64,000 nt of DNA from positions 62,001 to 126,000 of the forward strand of contig JAFXRZ010000003.1 in the NCBI GenBank assembly GCA_017536105.1, in the 5' to 3' direction. The translations under genes were made by a program, and so were the position numbers. Positions within the stretch are counted from its first letter, which is position 1, and each line of letters starts with the position of its first letter. Positions 54,221 to 62,727 of the stretch are shown here, one piece after another. The DNA comes from Ruminococcus sp. (GTDB lineage: Bacteria; Bacillota_A; Clostridia; Oscillospirales; Ruminococcaceae). The notes under the pieces are model-generated. The model saw only the letters and a list, made by a program, of their open reading frames with translations. It searched no databases and had not been told where the DNA came from.

Positions 54221-54814
54221 TTATTCCTCTCTTGTTTCGGCAAAGTACATACCAGCGTCCTTTAAAAGCTCCGGCAGGTCATATACTTTCTCTCCTTCGA
54301 TCTCGACGCTCATGCAGGCTCCGGGTGTCTCGGGAGTGAAATTGTCCCACATCAGGCGCAGATCCTCCGTCTCCTTGATGCCCACGCGCTCGAATGCAGC
54401 CTTGAAGCGGTCTCCGCCGTGGATCAAGACACGCTGATAAAGCAGGACGCCTATCTCCTCCCCGGTCTTGTGGGAGCCGAAGCCGAAGCAGCAGACGCCG
54501 TCGTTTACAAGCAGCTCACCGTAGCGGTCGAGGATAGCCAGCGACACTTCCCTTGTACAGTTGTCGAGGTAATAGACGTCGAAATGCAAGGGGTCGCTCT
54601 TGCTGCGGCGAAGCTCCTTCTCCTTCTCCTCGGTGCAGGGAAGCTCGAGATAGAAGAAGTGAGGCTCCTCCAGCAATTCGAGACATTCTTTCAAAAGCGG
54701 TGCAATAAGCTCCGCCGAGACCGTGGAATCAAGGCAGCCGTCGTGCTGCGAAAAGGCTGTTTCTATACCGCCAAGATCAGCCACCTCGACGCCCTGGATA
54801 AGCCTGAAAGCCAT
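54221..54814 (-). CDS. Hypothetical protein paired with ACP and FkbH-like protein
   Basis: 197 residues that I do not recognise. Soluble, acidic, mixed alpha/beta, no signal or membrane segment. Segments such as FDVYYLDNCTREVSLAILDR and DGVCCFGFGSHKTGEEIGVL are distinctive. The start lies 1 bp after the ACP stop (TAAAATG), so the two are coupled, which suggests that it acts on or with the acyl group carried by the ACP. Confidence 0.78.
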   Translation of the reverse strand: MAFRLIQGVEVADLGGIETAFSQHDGCLDSTVSAELIAPLLKECLELLEEPHFFYLELPCTEEKEKELRRSKSDPLHFDVYYLDNCTREVSLAILDRYGELLVNDGVCCFGFGSHKTGEEIGVLLYQRVLIHGGDRFKAAFERVGIKETEDLRLMWDNFTPETPGACMSVEIEGEKVYDLPELLKDAGMYFAETREE

Positions 54815-54815
54815 T

Positions 54816-55064
54816 TTACGCCCTCTCTTTGATTATATCCACCATTTCGCCGACGTTCTTCATTCCGCTGACCTCACCCATGGTGAAGGTCATGCCGAAC
54901 TCGTTCTCAACGGCGCTGATGAGTGTTATATGCTCGATGGAATCCCAGTCGTCGATGTCGTCGGCAGTAGTATCCTCATAAAGGGTGATGCTGTCGTCGT
55001 CGAAAACGTCGCGGAATACTTCCTCAAGTCTGTCGAAGATCTCGTCTCTGCTCATTTTGCTCAT
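54816..55064 (-). CDS. Acyl carrier protein
   Basis: 82 residues, very acidic, with the phosphopantetheine serine in DDWDSIEHITLISAVENEF at about residue 42. The motif DSIEH differs from the DSLD of the fatty-acid ACP, which is typical for specialised carriers. It lies between the FkbH-like gene (14 bp) and the unknown 54221 gene, so it probably carries a glyceryl or similar unit. Confidence 0.92.
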   Translation of the reverse strand: MSKMSRDEIFDRLEEVFRDVFDDDSITLYEDTTADDIDDWDSIEHITLISAVENEFGMTFTMGEVSGMKNVGEMVDIIKERA

Positions 55065-55078
55065 AATTATCCGTCCTT

Positions 55079-56854
55079 TCAGTTTACGTTTATAACGTGG
55101 TTTTTGTTTTCATAGCCTGTTATATCGAGCTCCCACACCGTTGTGCCGTCCTCTGTGGCGGAAACCGCCGAGAAGCCCAGCGTGTCGGGGTAGAAGTCCT
55201 TTACCATTTTGTTCTTTGCCGTGGGGATATATGTTCCCACCAGCTTTGTGATCCCTGCCGCCTTAGCCTGGGCAGCAAGGCCGTCGAGCATCGCAAGCTC
55301 CATGTCCCGCTTGAGGACGCGGCAGCTCATGAGCCAGAGCTTGATGTCCAGCACAGTCCCCTGCTTTTCGCCGAATACAACGGAAACAACGCCGTTGTCG
55401 CCGAACTTGTCTGTCAGCTTGCCATAGACTGTGATATAGTTGTCGGAAGCTGCGAACTGCTCCATCTGAGCCTGTGTGCAGCGCAGGGTCGTAAGGTTGA
55501 ACTGGTTGCTCTTGTTTGTCAGCTGTGCTATTCGGGCGAGGTAAACGTCCTTGAAGGGGCCGATCTCCGCGTGCATCTCCAGGCTGCGGAGGTATTCGGA
55601 ATAATCGGCGAACTTGGCCTGAGCCTGAGCACGCTGGACATTCGCCTTGTACATATCCCCTCTTTTGAGGTCGTCCTCGGAGATAGTGGTGGTCTCGAAA
55701 TAAGCGTTGCGGTCGAGGACACGGATATAATCCGTCACCTCGCCGATCTCGGGAACAGCACAGGGTGTCTGCTGGCGGACTATCTCACGCTCGGCAGGGT
55801 TATCGTCGGCAAAAACTATTGCATCGGGCATGATGTTAAGCTCTCCGGCTGTATTCTCAAGATTGATGCTCTTGGGATCCCAGTTGGCTTTTATGATTAT
55901 AAAGTCATCAGGCTTTACAGCGCCTTCCGGGTGTGAAAGTCCGGCAAGAGCGTTCTCCTCTTCGTTCTTCGAGCAGACGGTCAGAAGCACACCAAGGTCC
56001 TTGTGCGCCTTGACATACTGCTGGAACTCATAGAAGGCCTGAGAGGTGCCTGTTTCCTGGCCGATCTCCAGATTATCGACGCCGTCGTCGCCGACGATGC
56101 CGCCCCACATCGTATTGTCAAGGTCAACAGCTATACACTTCTTGTTCTTGCCGAAAACGGCTTTTATGATAGATGCGATCTGGAATGCAAGGGGAGGTAT
56201 AGAGCTCAGGGACATGGCATATTTGAACATGAACCAGAACTTTGTATCCGCCCATTTCTCGAGACCGATGTTTGCAGAGAGCCAGTTGATGTCGTTTACG
56301 AAAAAGCTCTCGTGCTCACGGGCGTAGGTATAGATGCGGTCGTTTAGCCTGTTCACGAAGCCGGTAAGTCCGTGGATGTCGTAAACATCCCGGTTGCCAA
56401 GCAGCCTGAAATAGGGCATCTCGAAGTTGTTCTGGATTATCGGGCAGCTGAACTTCTCGGAAAGCGCCGTCCACATCTGCTCCAGCCTTGCGTATCTTTC
56501 GTCAAGAGCTGCGTCTATCTCCGCCGGAGACATCCTCACAGTCGGTGTAAAGTCGATGTTCCTTACAGTAGTGTGGATATAGATTATATCCGGCTTGAAC
56601 TCGTCAAGCTCCGGATTTCCGAACACTGCATCCTGCCAGTACTGCTTGTACTCCGACTCGTAGAACTCCGGCTCGATGCCGTTGTTCAGCAGGAAAAGCT
56701 CCAGAGCTGCGATGACGTCGCTGGTGGTCGAGCCGCCGAGGACTGCAACCTTTTTGTGAATGCGGGAAGACCCGTCGGCAAGCAGGGTACGCTTTATGGA
56801 CTTTTTCTTTTTCAGTATCCATTCGCTGTCAAAGGGGTAATTCAGTTCGTTCAT
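55079..56854 (-). CDS. FkbH-like HAD-IIIC protein (glyceryl-ACP type)
   Basis: 591 residues. An N-terminal SGNH-like region (VAVLGGSTTSDVIAALELFL near 36), then a HAD domain with the nucleophile motif CIAVDLDNTMWGGIVGDDGV near 240, and a C-terminal GNAT-like region (QLTNKSNQFNLTTLR near 443). FkbH proteins of polyketide pathways take 1,3-bisphosphoglycerate, dephosphorylate it and load glyceryl onto an ACP. The ACP next door fits, but no methyltransferase or dehydrogenase for methoxymalonyl-ACP is present. Confidence 0.9.
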   Translation of the reverse strand: MNELNYPFDSEWILKKKKSIKRTLLADGSSRIHKKVAVLGGSTTSDVIAALELFLLNNGIEPEFYESEYKQYWQDAVFGNPELDEFKPDIIYIHTTVRNIDFTPTVRMSPAEIDAALDERYARLEQMWTALSEKFSCPIIQNNFEMPYFRLLGNRDVYDIHGLTGFVNRLNDRIYTYAREHESFFVNDINWLSANIGLEKWADTKFWFMFKYAMSLSSIPPLAFQIASIIKAVFGKNKKCIAVDLDNTMWGGIVGDDGVDNLEIGQETGTSQAFYEFQQYVKAHKDLGVLLTVCSKNEEENALAGLSHPEGAVKPDDFIIIKANWDPKSINLENTAGELNIMPDAIVFADDNPAEREIVRQQTPCAVPEIGEVTDYIRVLDRNAYFETTTISEDDLKRGDMYKANVQRAQAQAKFADYSEYLRSLEMHAEIGPFKDVYLARIAQLTNKSNQFNLTTLRCTQAQMEQFAASDNYITVYGKLTDKFGDNGVVSVVFGEKQGTVLDIKLWLMSCRVLKRDMELAMLDGLAAQAKAAGITKLVGTYIPTAKNKMVKDFYPDTLGFSAVSATEDGTTVWELDITGYENKNHVINVN

Positions 56855-56868
56855 TTCATTTCTCCTGT

Positions 56869-57708
56869 TCAGGCGTTCTCGTTGGATTTTTCTTTCAGCT
56901 CTCTGCCCTCACGCAGAAGCTCGTGCAGCTTTTCGCTGTCTCCCTCTGCAAGGGCATCGCGGTAGTCCTCAAGACATTTTATGATATGGGTTATCTCGCT
57001 GCCCAGGGCTTCCCTGTTCATCATGAAGAGGGATGTCCACATATCCTCGTTGAGCTTTGCGACTCTCGTAAGGTCCTTGAAGCTGCCTGCCGAAAATCCG
57101 GGCTGCTTCATAAGGCTTGGGCTCTTTACATAGGCGCTGGAAACGATATGTGCAAGCTGGGATGTGAAGGCGATAACTCTGTCGTGCTCTTCCGGTGAGG
57201 AAACGACGCACTTCGCAAAGCCTATATCATAAGCAAAAGCGCTGACCTCCCGGACTGCCGAGATAGCTGTGTCGTCCGTCGGGGTCATGATGAAGCTGGC
57301 CTTCTCGAAGAGGTTGTCCACCGAATAATCGAAGCCGGAGAACTCTCTGCCTGCCATGGGGTGACAGCCCACGAATCTGACGCCTGCTTCCTTTAAAGGC
57401 AGCTCAACGCCGGACACTATGCTCTGCTTTATTCCGCAGGTGTCGATGACGATACCGCCCTTTTTGAAATTCTCTTTGTTTTCGAGGATGAAATCCACCG
57501 TCTGCTGCGGATAGAGGCTGACGATCACAAGATCGCAGCGGCTGAGTCCCGAAGCATCTATCTCGCCGTCGATAGCCTCCTGGGAGAGAGCTGTCTTTAT
57601 GGTGGCTTTGTTTATATCCAGAGCCAGCACGAGATGATCGGTGTTTTTCTTTATCGCCTTGGCAAGTGAGCCTCCTATAAGACCCAGTCCGACAATACCT
57701 ATCTTCAT
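56869..57708 (-). CDS. tyrA: Prephenate dehydrogenase
   Basis: Oxidatively decarboxylates prephenate to 4-hydroxyphenylpyruvate for tyrosine. 279 residues. NAD-binding KIGIVGLGLIGGSLAKAIKK at the start, VGCHPMAGREFSGF near 118 with the catalytic histidine, and AFTSQLAHIVSSAY near 190. No ACT domain. The ATG at 57708 follows GGTGGAG by 3 nt. The FkbH-like gene begins 15 bp downstream, linking aromatic and carrier genes in one unit. Confidence 0.93.
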   Translation of the reverse strand: MKIGIVGLGLIGGSLAKAIKKNTDHLVLALDINKATIKTALSQEAIDGEIDASGLSRCDLVIVSLYPQQTVDFILENKENFKKGGIVIDTCGIKQSIVSGVELPLKEAGVRFVGCHPMAGREFSGFDYSVDNLFEKASFIMTPTDDTAISAVREVSAFAYDIGFAKCVVSSPEEHDRVIAFTSQLAHIVSSAYVKSPSLMKQPGFSAGSFKDLTRVAKLNEDMWTSLFMMNREALGSEITHIIKCLEDYRDALAEGDSEKLHELLREGRELKEKSNENA

Positions 57709-57736
57709 ATTCTCCACCTTATTTCTGCATACCAAA

Positions 57737-57760
57737 TGCGGACGACAGCAGCCGTCCGCA
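57737..57760 (-). terminator. Hairpin after the oadA-like gene
   Basis: TGCGGACG and CGTCCGCA pair around 8 nt, 9 bp beyond the stop, but the T tract is poor; partial read-through into tyrA is likely. Confidence 0.5.
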
Positions 57761-57768
57761 GGTTGGGA

Positions 57769-59163
57769 TCATATTGTGTGTATCTTATTTTCTGCATCGG
57801 AATGCTGATCTATCCCGAACTTTACATTTCTTCTGTGCTCGAAGAACTTGGGAGCTACCTTCGGGAACATAGCATAGGTGAGGACATCCTCTTCCTGCTC
57901 TGTCCAGTCGGCGCACTCCAGGCGCATTTTTTCAAGCTCGGGCTCCAGCAGGTCGGCAGGACGGCACTCGATAGCCTCTTCCTCTCCGAGTATCTGCTTC
58001 TTGAACTCGTCGCTGATAGCAACGGGAGTTCTGCCGTATTCGCCCTTGACCATGCCCTTGAATTCCTTGGTGACGGTCTTGTAGCGTTCGCCCATGATGA
58101 TGTTGAAAACAGCCTGTGTTCCCACGATCTGGGAGGTAGGCGTAACAAGCGGAGGATAGCCCGAATCCTTGCGGACTCTCGGCACCTCGCGGAGAACTTC
58201 GTCCAGCTGATCTGCCTTTCCTGCCTGCTTGAGCTGCGAGAGGAGGTTCGAGAGCATTCCGCCGGGGACCTGATAGAGCAGCGCATTGGTGTTGGTGGCA
58301 AGCATAGAGGGGTCAAGAAGACCGCTGTCGATATATTTCTTTCTGAGGGTCATGAAATAATCTCTGATCTCATTGAGCTTGACGAGGTCGAGGCCGGAAT
58401 CGTACTCTGTTCCCCGGAAGGTCGCAACTATGGACTCTGTGGGAGCATGAGAGGTTCCGAGAGCAAGAGGCGAGATAGCTGTATCAACGGAATCCACCCC
58501 TGCTTCAACGGCCTTGATTATGCACATGGAAGCAAGACCCGAGGTATAGTGGGTGTGCAGAGCTATCGGTATCTTAACGGCTGCCTTGAGATCCTTTACA
58601 AGAGATGCAGCCTCATAGGGAGTCAGCAGAGCTGCCATATCCTTGATGCAGATTGAGTCAGCGCCTGCGGCTTCTATCCTCTTGGCGTAATCCACATAAT
58701 AATCGTGGGTGAAAACTTCGCCCAGGGTATAGGAGATAGCCACCTGAGCATGGCCTTTTTCCTTGTTTGCGGCTTTGATAGCTGTTTCAAGGTTCCTTAT
58801 ATCGTTGAGGGCATCGAAGATACGGATGATGTCGATGCCGTTTGCGATCGATTTCTGCACGAAATACTCAACGAGGTCGTCTGCATAATGGCGGTAGCCA
58901 AGCATATTCTGGCCTCTGAAAAGCATCTGGAGCTTGGTGTTGGGCATTTCTTTTCTTATTGTGCGGAGACGCTCCCAGGGGTCTTCATTCAGGAATCTGA
59001 TGCAGGCATCGAATGTAGCTCCGCCCCATACCTCTGCGGAATAGTAGCCGATCTCGTCCATTTTGGAGAGTATGGGCTTCATATCCTCGATAGGCATTCT
59101 TGTTGCGATGAGCGACTGATGTGCATCACGCAGAGCGGTCTCGGTGATCTTAAGCTTTCCCAT
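57769..59163 (-). CDS. oadA: Oxaloacetate decarboxylase/transcarboxylase 5S-type alpha subunit
   Basis: 464 residues of the pyruvate-carboxylase-like carboxyltransferase family. ITETALRDAHQSLIATRM at the start holds the metal-binding aspartate; FRGQNMLGYRHYADD near 82, DSICIKDMAALLTPYEA near 169 with the carbamylated lysine position, and HTHYTSGLAS. The biotin domain is on a separate protein encoded just upstream (59180). There is no membrane beta subunit of a sodium pump, so a transcarboxylase or a soluble decarboxylase is more likely. Confidence 0.93.
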   Translation of the reverse strand: MGKLKITETALRDAHQSLIATRMPIEDMKPILSKMDEIGYYSAEVWGGATFDACIRFLNEDPWERLRTIRKEMPNTKLQMLFRGQNMLGYRHYADDLVEYFVQKSIANGIDIIRIFDALNDIRNLETAIKAANKEKGHAQVAISYTLGEVFTHDYYVDYAKRIEAAGADSICIKDMAALLTPYEAASLVKDLKAAVKIPIALHTHYTSGLASMCIIKAVEAGVDSVDTAISPLALGTSHAPTESIVATFRGTEYDSGLDLVKLNEIRDYFMTLRKKYIDSGLLDPSMLATNTNALLYQVPGGMLSNLLSQLKQAGKADQLDEVLREVPRVRKDSGYPPLVTPTSQIVGTQAVFNIIMGERYKTVTKEFKGMVKGEYGRTPVAISDEFKKQILGEEEAIECRPADLLEPELEKMRLECADWTEQEEDVLTYAMFPKVAPKFFEHRRNVKFGIDQHSDAENKIHTI

Positions 59164-59179
59164 TCAAACCACCCTTTCC

Positions 59180-59551
59180 TCAGCCGATAACTGCCAGAAC
59201 GGTGCCTGTCTCTACTCCGGAACCCTTGGAGGTGTTCACGCTGAGGACCTTGCCCTCAACGGGAGAGTTGACATCGTTCTCCATTTTCATGGCTTCGAGA
59301 ACAAAGAGTGCCTGTCCTGCCTTTACGGTATCGCCAACAGCCACCTTGACATCGAGGATAGTTCCGGGCATCGGAGCAGTCACCTTTGTGCCGTCGGCAG
59401 CAGCGGGTGCAGGAGCAGGTGCGGCAGCAGGCTTGGGTGCTGCTGCAGGAGCAGCAGGAGCGGCAGGAGCAGGTGCAGCAGCGTCGGCTGCAAGCTCCTC
59501 AACTGATACGTCGTAGGCCTTGCCGTTTACGGTAATGTTATATCTTTTCAT
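59180..59551 (-). CDS. Biotin carboxyl carrier protein
   Basis: 123 residues. A short N-terminal part ([19 protein letters not shown]), an Ala/Pro hinge of about 40 residues, and a biotinyl domain with the biotin lysine in [17 protein letters not shown] near 90. The Ala/Pro hinge is the swinging arm that carries carboxybiotin between two active sites. GGTGG lies 8 nt upstream of the ATG. It is between the two carboxyltransferase genes, 16 and about 50 bp away. Confidence 0.93.
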   Translation of the reverse strand: MKRYNITVNGKAYDVSVEELAADAAAPAPAAPAAPAAAPKPAAAPAPAPAAADGTKVTAPMPGTILDVKVAVGDTVKAGQALFVLEAMKMENDVNSPVEGKVLSVNTSKGSGVETGTVLAVIG

Positions 59552-59600
59552 AGTATTGACCACCATTCTTTAAGATTTATTTTGATGTAAAAAAGCTTTA

Positions 59601-60983
59601 TCACAGCTGGATATTCGAGTGCTTCTTGGGAAGCCTTGAAACACGCTTGCCCGAAAGCATATCGGCGGAAGCTGCTATCGCTGCACGCAGGCCTTCTGCA
59701 TCGGCAACGATATCCACAGCGCCCTTCTGAGCAGCTGCGGCAGCTGACGCGCAGCCGGCAGCATATTCTGCGGCAAGCCTCTTTCTCTCGGCTGCAAGAT
59801 CGGCAGCACCCTTGAGAGCGTCGTGGTTGAGGAACTCAACTGCGGTCTCGGGAGCAAGAGGAGTAATAACAGCGTCGGTCAAAGCGATGGTGACATCAGC
59901 ATTGGCGCTCTTTCCTGCAAGGGCGATATAAGCCGAGCCGTAAGCCTTTCCTGTGATGACTGCGATCTTGACGGTCGTAGCCTCGGCATAGGCGTGAGCA
60001 AGCTTAGCCATGCTCTTCACTGCACCGGCAGCTTCTGTCTCGCTGTCTGCGGCAAAGCCCTCGGTGTCAACAAGTGTTATAACAGGGATGGCAAAGGCAT
60101 CGCAGAAACGAACGAATCTAGCAATCTTTGAAGCATCGTCGGCGGTGAGCTTTTCGTCGGTCTTATTTGTTGCGGCAACGCCTACTGTTGAGCCCGAAAG
60201 AGAAGCAAGGGCAGTATAAGCTGCTGTGCCATACTCGGGATAGAGCTCGAGGACCGTATCCTTGTCGCATATAGACTTCGCGGCTTCGTCGGCAGTTTTT
60301 ATAAAAGCAGTTGCCGGAGCATCAAACTCATACATGGGAACAGGAGAAAGATTGTTCTGGGGAAGTCTGCCGAGGATGTCCTTTGCGGCAACGACAGCAG
60401 CAACGTCCGACTCGCAGACAAGAGCAGCCGTACCGTTCTTTGCGGCGTTTTCGGCAGAGTTGGTGACAGAGCTGTTGGGAGCTGTATAAAGCTCTGCGTC
60501 CTTTGTGAGTATGGTGATATCGGCGCTTTCCGCAAGCATCGCAGCCGCACCGGAGCAAACTCCTGCTGCAACGGCGATCTGGGGAACCACTCCCGAAAGA
60601 TTTGAAGCGGCAAGCAGCAGCTCGCCGTAAGCCTGCATAGCTGCAAAGCCGTCCTCGAGATCAGCGCCGTTGGAATCGTAGATACCGACAACGGGGACTC
60701 CCGTTTTAGCGGCAAGATCATAGACCTTTGCTATCTTATCCGCCTGGAGCTTTGTGACAGCTCCTCCTCTGACGGAAACGTCCTGCGAAAAAGCATAGAC
60801 GGGGTTGCCGTCGGCATAGCCGAAGGCTGTGATAACGCCCGAAAGCTCGGAGCCGTTTGCGGCATAAGCATCGAGCTCGGTAAAGTTACCTTCATCAAAC
60901 AGATATGTCAGACGGTCTCTTGCGGCACTTGCACGTCCTGCGAGGGCTGTGAGCTCCGAAAGAGAAGAATACTGCTGTGACAT
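59601..60983 (-). CDS. Carboxyl transferase subunit (MmdA/12S-like), shortened
   Basis: 460 residues of the acyl-CoA carboxyltransferase (crotonase-fold) family, shorter than the usual 505-520. N-half: ARDRLTYLFDEGNFTELDAY near 24, then GVITAFGYADGNPVYAFSQD near 53, and SVRGGAVTKLQADKIAKVYD. C-half: IPVITLVDTEGFAADSETEA near 300 and GKAYGSAYIALAG near 345. The region after about 150 is more diverged than typical MmdA. With the biotin carrier and the oadA-like protein it forms a 12S/1.3S/5S-type set. Acyl-CoA substrate not determined. Confidence 0.88.
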   Translation of the reverse strand: MSQQYSSLSELTALAGRASAARDRLTYLFDEGNFTELDAYAANGSELSGVITAFGYADGNPVYAFSQDVSVRGGAVTKLQADKIAKVYDLAAKTGVPVVGIYDSNGADLEDGFAAMQAYGELLLAASNLSGVVPQIAVAAGVCSGAAAMLAESADITILTKDAELYTAPNSSVTNSAENAAKNGTAALVCESDVAAVVAAKDILGRLPQNNLSPVPMYEFDAPATAFIKTADEAAKSICDKDTVLELYPEYGTAAYTALASLSGSTVGVAATNKTDEKLTADDASKIARFVRFCDAFAIPVITLVDTEGFAADSETEAAGAVKSMAKLAHAYAEATTVKIAVITGKAYGSAYIALAGKSANADVTIALTDAVITPLAPETAVEFLNHDALKGAADLAAERKRLAAEYAAGCASAAAAAQKGAVDIVADAEGLRAAIAASADMLSGKRVSRLPKKHSNIQL

Positions 60984-61052
60984 AAATGTATCCTCCATTC
61001 GATCTAAATTGCAGATGATTTTTAAATCTGCATTACATAAACATACATCATA

Positions 61053-61081
61053 ATTATACTATTTTTTATCCTGTTTTACAA
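61053..61081 (-). promoter_or_regulatory. Promoter of the carboxyltransferase unit
   Basis: TTGTAA and TATAAT with a 17-bp spacer on the minus strand, about 70 bp before the first gene. Confidence 0.75.
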
Positions 61082-61154
61082 GAGCAAACGACAAAGCGAA
61101 AGCATTTTTTACAATTTAGTAATAATTTATCATCCCTGCCCCGAAAAAGAAAAC

Positions 61155-61177
61155 GGCCCGGTTTTCATCCGAGCCTG
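61155..61177 (-). terminator. Terminator of the GNAT gene
   Basis: GGCTCGG and CCGGGCC (one G-U pair) enclose a loop that contains the stop codon; TTTTCTTTTT follows on the minus strand. Confidence 0.7.
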
Positions 61178-61680
61178 CAAATCATTATATATTCCTCGTC
61201 GTTTTCGGAGACGGTCTCGAAGCCCAGCTTTGCGTACATCCCTGCGGCGTAGTTTGCTTTCTGTACCGCAAGGGACGCCTGCTTGAAGCCTTCGTTTCTC
61301 AACAGTTCCAGCATCCTTCGCATAAGCTCTGTCCCGATGCCCTGACCACGGTATTCTTTGTAGAGCGAGATCGCAAAGGAGGGCGTTTCATCGTCGATGT
61401 GGCCGTAGTCCTTCATTATCCTGACCCACACGGCACCCACTGCCCTGCCGGCTGTTTCTGCCGCAAGGGCATAGTCTCCCCGTCTGTCTCCGAAGCCGTC
61501 GGTATAGACCCGAAGCTCCGGCTTTTCAACGATGTCTTTCGGCGGCGGCTGAACACCCTCGGGGATGAATATCGCCTCGTACAAAAAGTCTTTCAGCAAG
61601 CCGTATTCGCTTTTATCAAGTGGTCTGATCTTATACTCCATAGCTACTCCGTTCAAGGGTCTGAATCTGCGTATCTCCAT
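61165..61680 (-). CDS. GNAT family N-acetyltransferase
   Basis: 171 residues. The acetyl-CoA site is SLYKEYRGQGIGTELMRRML near 113, followed by EGFKQASLAVQKANYAAGMY and KLGF, a complete GNAT core. The start at 61680 is chosen because AAGGAG lies 8 nt upstream; the frame extends further upstream but crosses the divergent leuA promoter region. Substrate unknown. Confidence 0.88.
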   Translation of the reverse strand: MEIRRFRPLNGVAMEYKIRPLDKSEYGLLKDFLYEAIFIPEGVQPPPKDIVEKPELRVYTDGFGDRRGDYALAAETAGRAVGAVWVRIMKDYGHIDDETPSFAISLYKEYRGQGIGTELMRRMLELLRNEGFKQASLAVQKANYAAGMYAKLGFETVSENDEEYIMICRLG

Positions 61681-61789
61681 TCTTATCGCTCCTTTTTGAA
61701 GCTTTGCTTTACAGAAATTATATCTTGTAATGCGCATAAAGTCAAGCGCGGCAGGAATATTGATAATTGTAAATAAATCGTGAACGCTA

Positions 61790-61818
61790 TTGACAGAAAT
61801 CCTGCAATATAGTATAAT
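61790..61818 (+). promoter_or_regulatory. Consensus promoter of the leucine T-box transcript
   Basis: Perfect TTGACA and TATAAT with a 17-bp spacer. Confidence 0.88.
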
Positions 61819-61824
61819 GATTGC

Positions 61825-62089
61825 AATGAAATATTGCAAATGCTTTGAAGGGAAGAAAAGCATATTTCTTCGGTCACAGAGAGCCGCCGGCCGGTGAAAG
61901 GCGGTAAGGGAAATGTGTTATAGCTCGTCCCCGAGCAGATAAGGCGAAAAACAGTAGTTTTATACGGGAGCTCCCGTTACAGGGCGTCACATTGACTGAT
62001 GTGAGTGAGGTATATGCGGCAACGCATATGCGAACAAGAGTGGTAACACGGGTCTATGCTCGTCTCTTATGGGAGACGGGTCTTTTTTA
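61825..62089 (+). promoter_or_regulatory. T-box riboswitch, leucine specificity inferred
   Basis: Stem I contains the conserved CAGAGAGCC and GGCCGGTGAAAGGCGGTA; the specifier region reads TATAGCTCGTCCCCGAGC, giving CTC, a Leu codon. The antiterminator T-box is AAGAGTGGTAACACGG at 62036-62051, and the terminator is CTCGTCTC/GAGACGGG at 62059-62080 followed by TCTTTTTT. Uncharged tRNA-Leu would stabilise the antiterminator and turn on the downstream genes. Confidence 0.88.
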
Positions 62090-62111
62090 TTTCTCGGGGA
62101 GGTGAGAGCCT

Positions 62112-62708
62112 ATGGAAATGATAAACAAAAAAGCCGCAGTTATCGGCATTGCCGGAGCTGCTTTGTACTTCGTTTCCGTATCGCTGTTCATCGCAACTCA
62201 GAATGACATCCTGCTCACCCTTTGGGAGCTGATGACGGTTTTCGGAGCTGTTCTGGAGCTGGTTGTCCTGCTGCACATCGCTGACAGGAACGGCCTTGAA
62301 GGATCATACCTGACGCTGCTGAAGATCTTCCTGTCCGGGACGCTGATACTGACTTCCGCCGCACATTTCACAAGCATCGGAGTTATAAGGCCTCTTGCAG
62401 CCGACGGAAAATGTATCCCCGACTGGCTGAAGATCGGCAATTTCCCGAGCCTTGAAATGACCGTTGATTACACCGCCTGGGGATTTTTCATGGGAGCTGC
62501 TTTACTGGTGCTGGCTCTCGGGACGAAAAACAAGGGGCTGAGGAACATCTCCGCTGTGAGCGCTGTCCTGTGCTTTGCGGGGTTTGTCGGCAGTTTCTTC
62601 AATGAAAATCTGTGGTATCCGGCACCTATAGGATACGGCTTCGGCTTCCCGGTGATGTGCATTTTGCTTTTGAAGCAGAACAAGAAAACTAAAGTTGTAG
62701 ATAAATAA
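62112..62708 (+). CDS. Uncharacterised membrane protein under leucine T-box control
   Basis: 198 residues with about six hydrophobic helices (9-29, 35-57, 70-92, 120-141, 147-166, 172-188); some resemblance to DUF4386-type membrane proteins. Segments EMTVDYTAWGFFMGAALLVL and FFNENLWYPAPIGYGFGFPV are distinctive. GGAGGTG lies before the ATG. It is the first gene after the T-box and is followed by leuA after 19 bp, so it should be made under leucine starvation. Function unknown. Confidence 0.82.
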   Translation: MEMINKKAAVIGIAGAALYFVSVSLFIATQNDILLTLWELMTVFGAVLELVVLLHIADRNGLEGSYLTLLKIFLSGTLILTSAAHFTSIGVIRPLAADGKCIPDWLKIGNFPSLEMTVDYTAWGFFMGAALLVLALGTKNKGLRNISAVSAVLCFAGFVGSFFNENLWYPAPIGYGFGFPVMCILLLKQNKKTKVVDK

Positions 62709-62727
62709 TTTGTATGGAGGTTTTGAT

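Noticed and set aside
61681..61863. 60-residue N-terminal extension of the GNAT at 61165
   Set aside because: It would cross the consensus promoter of the T-box transcript, and a strong ribosome site defines the start at 61680.
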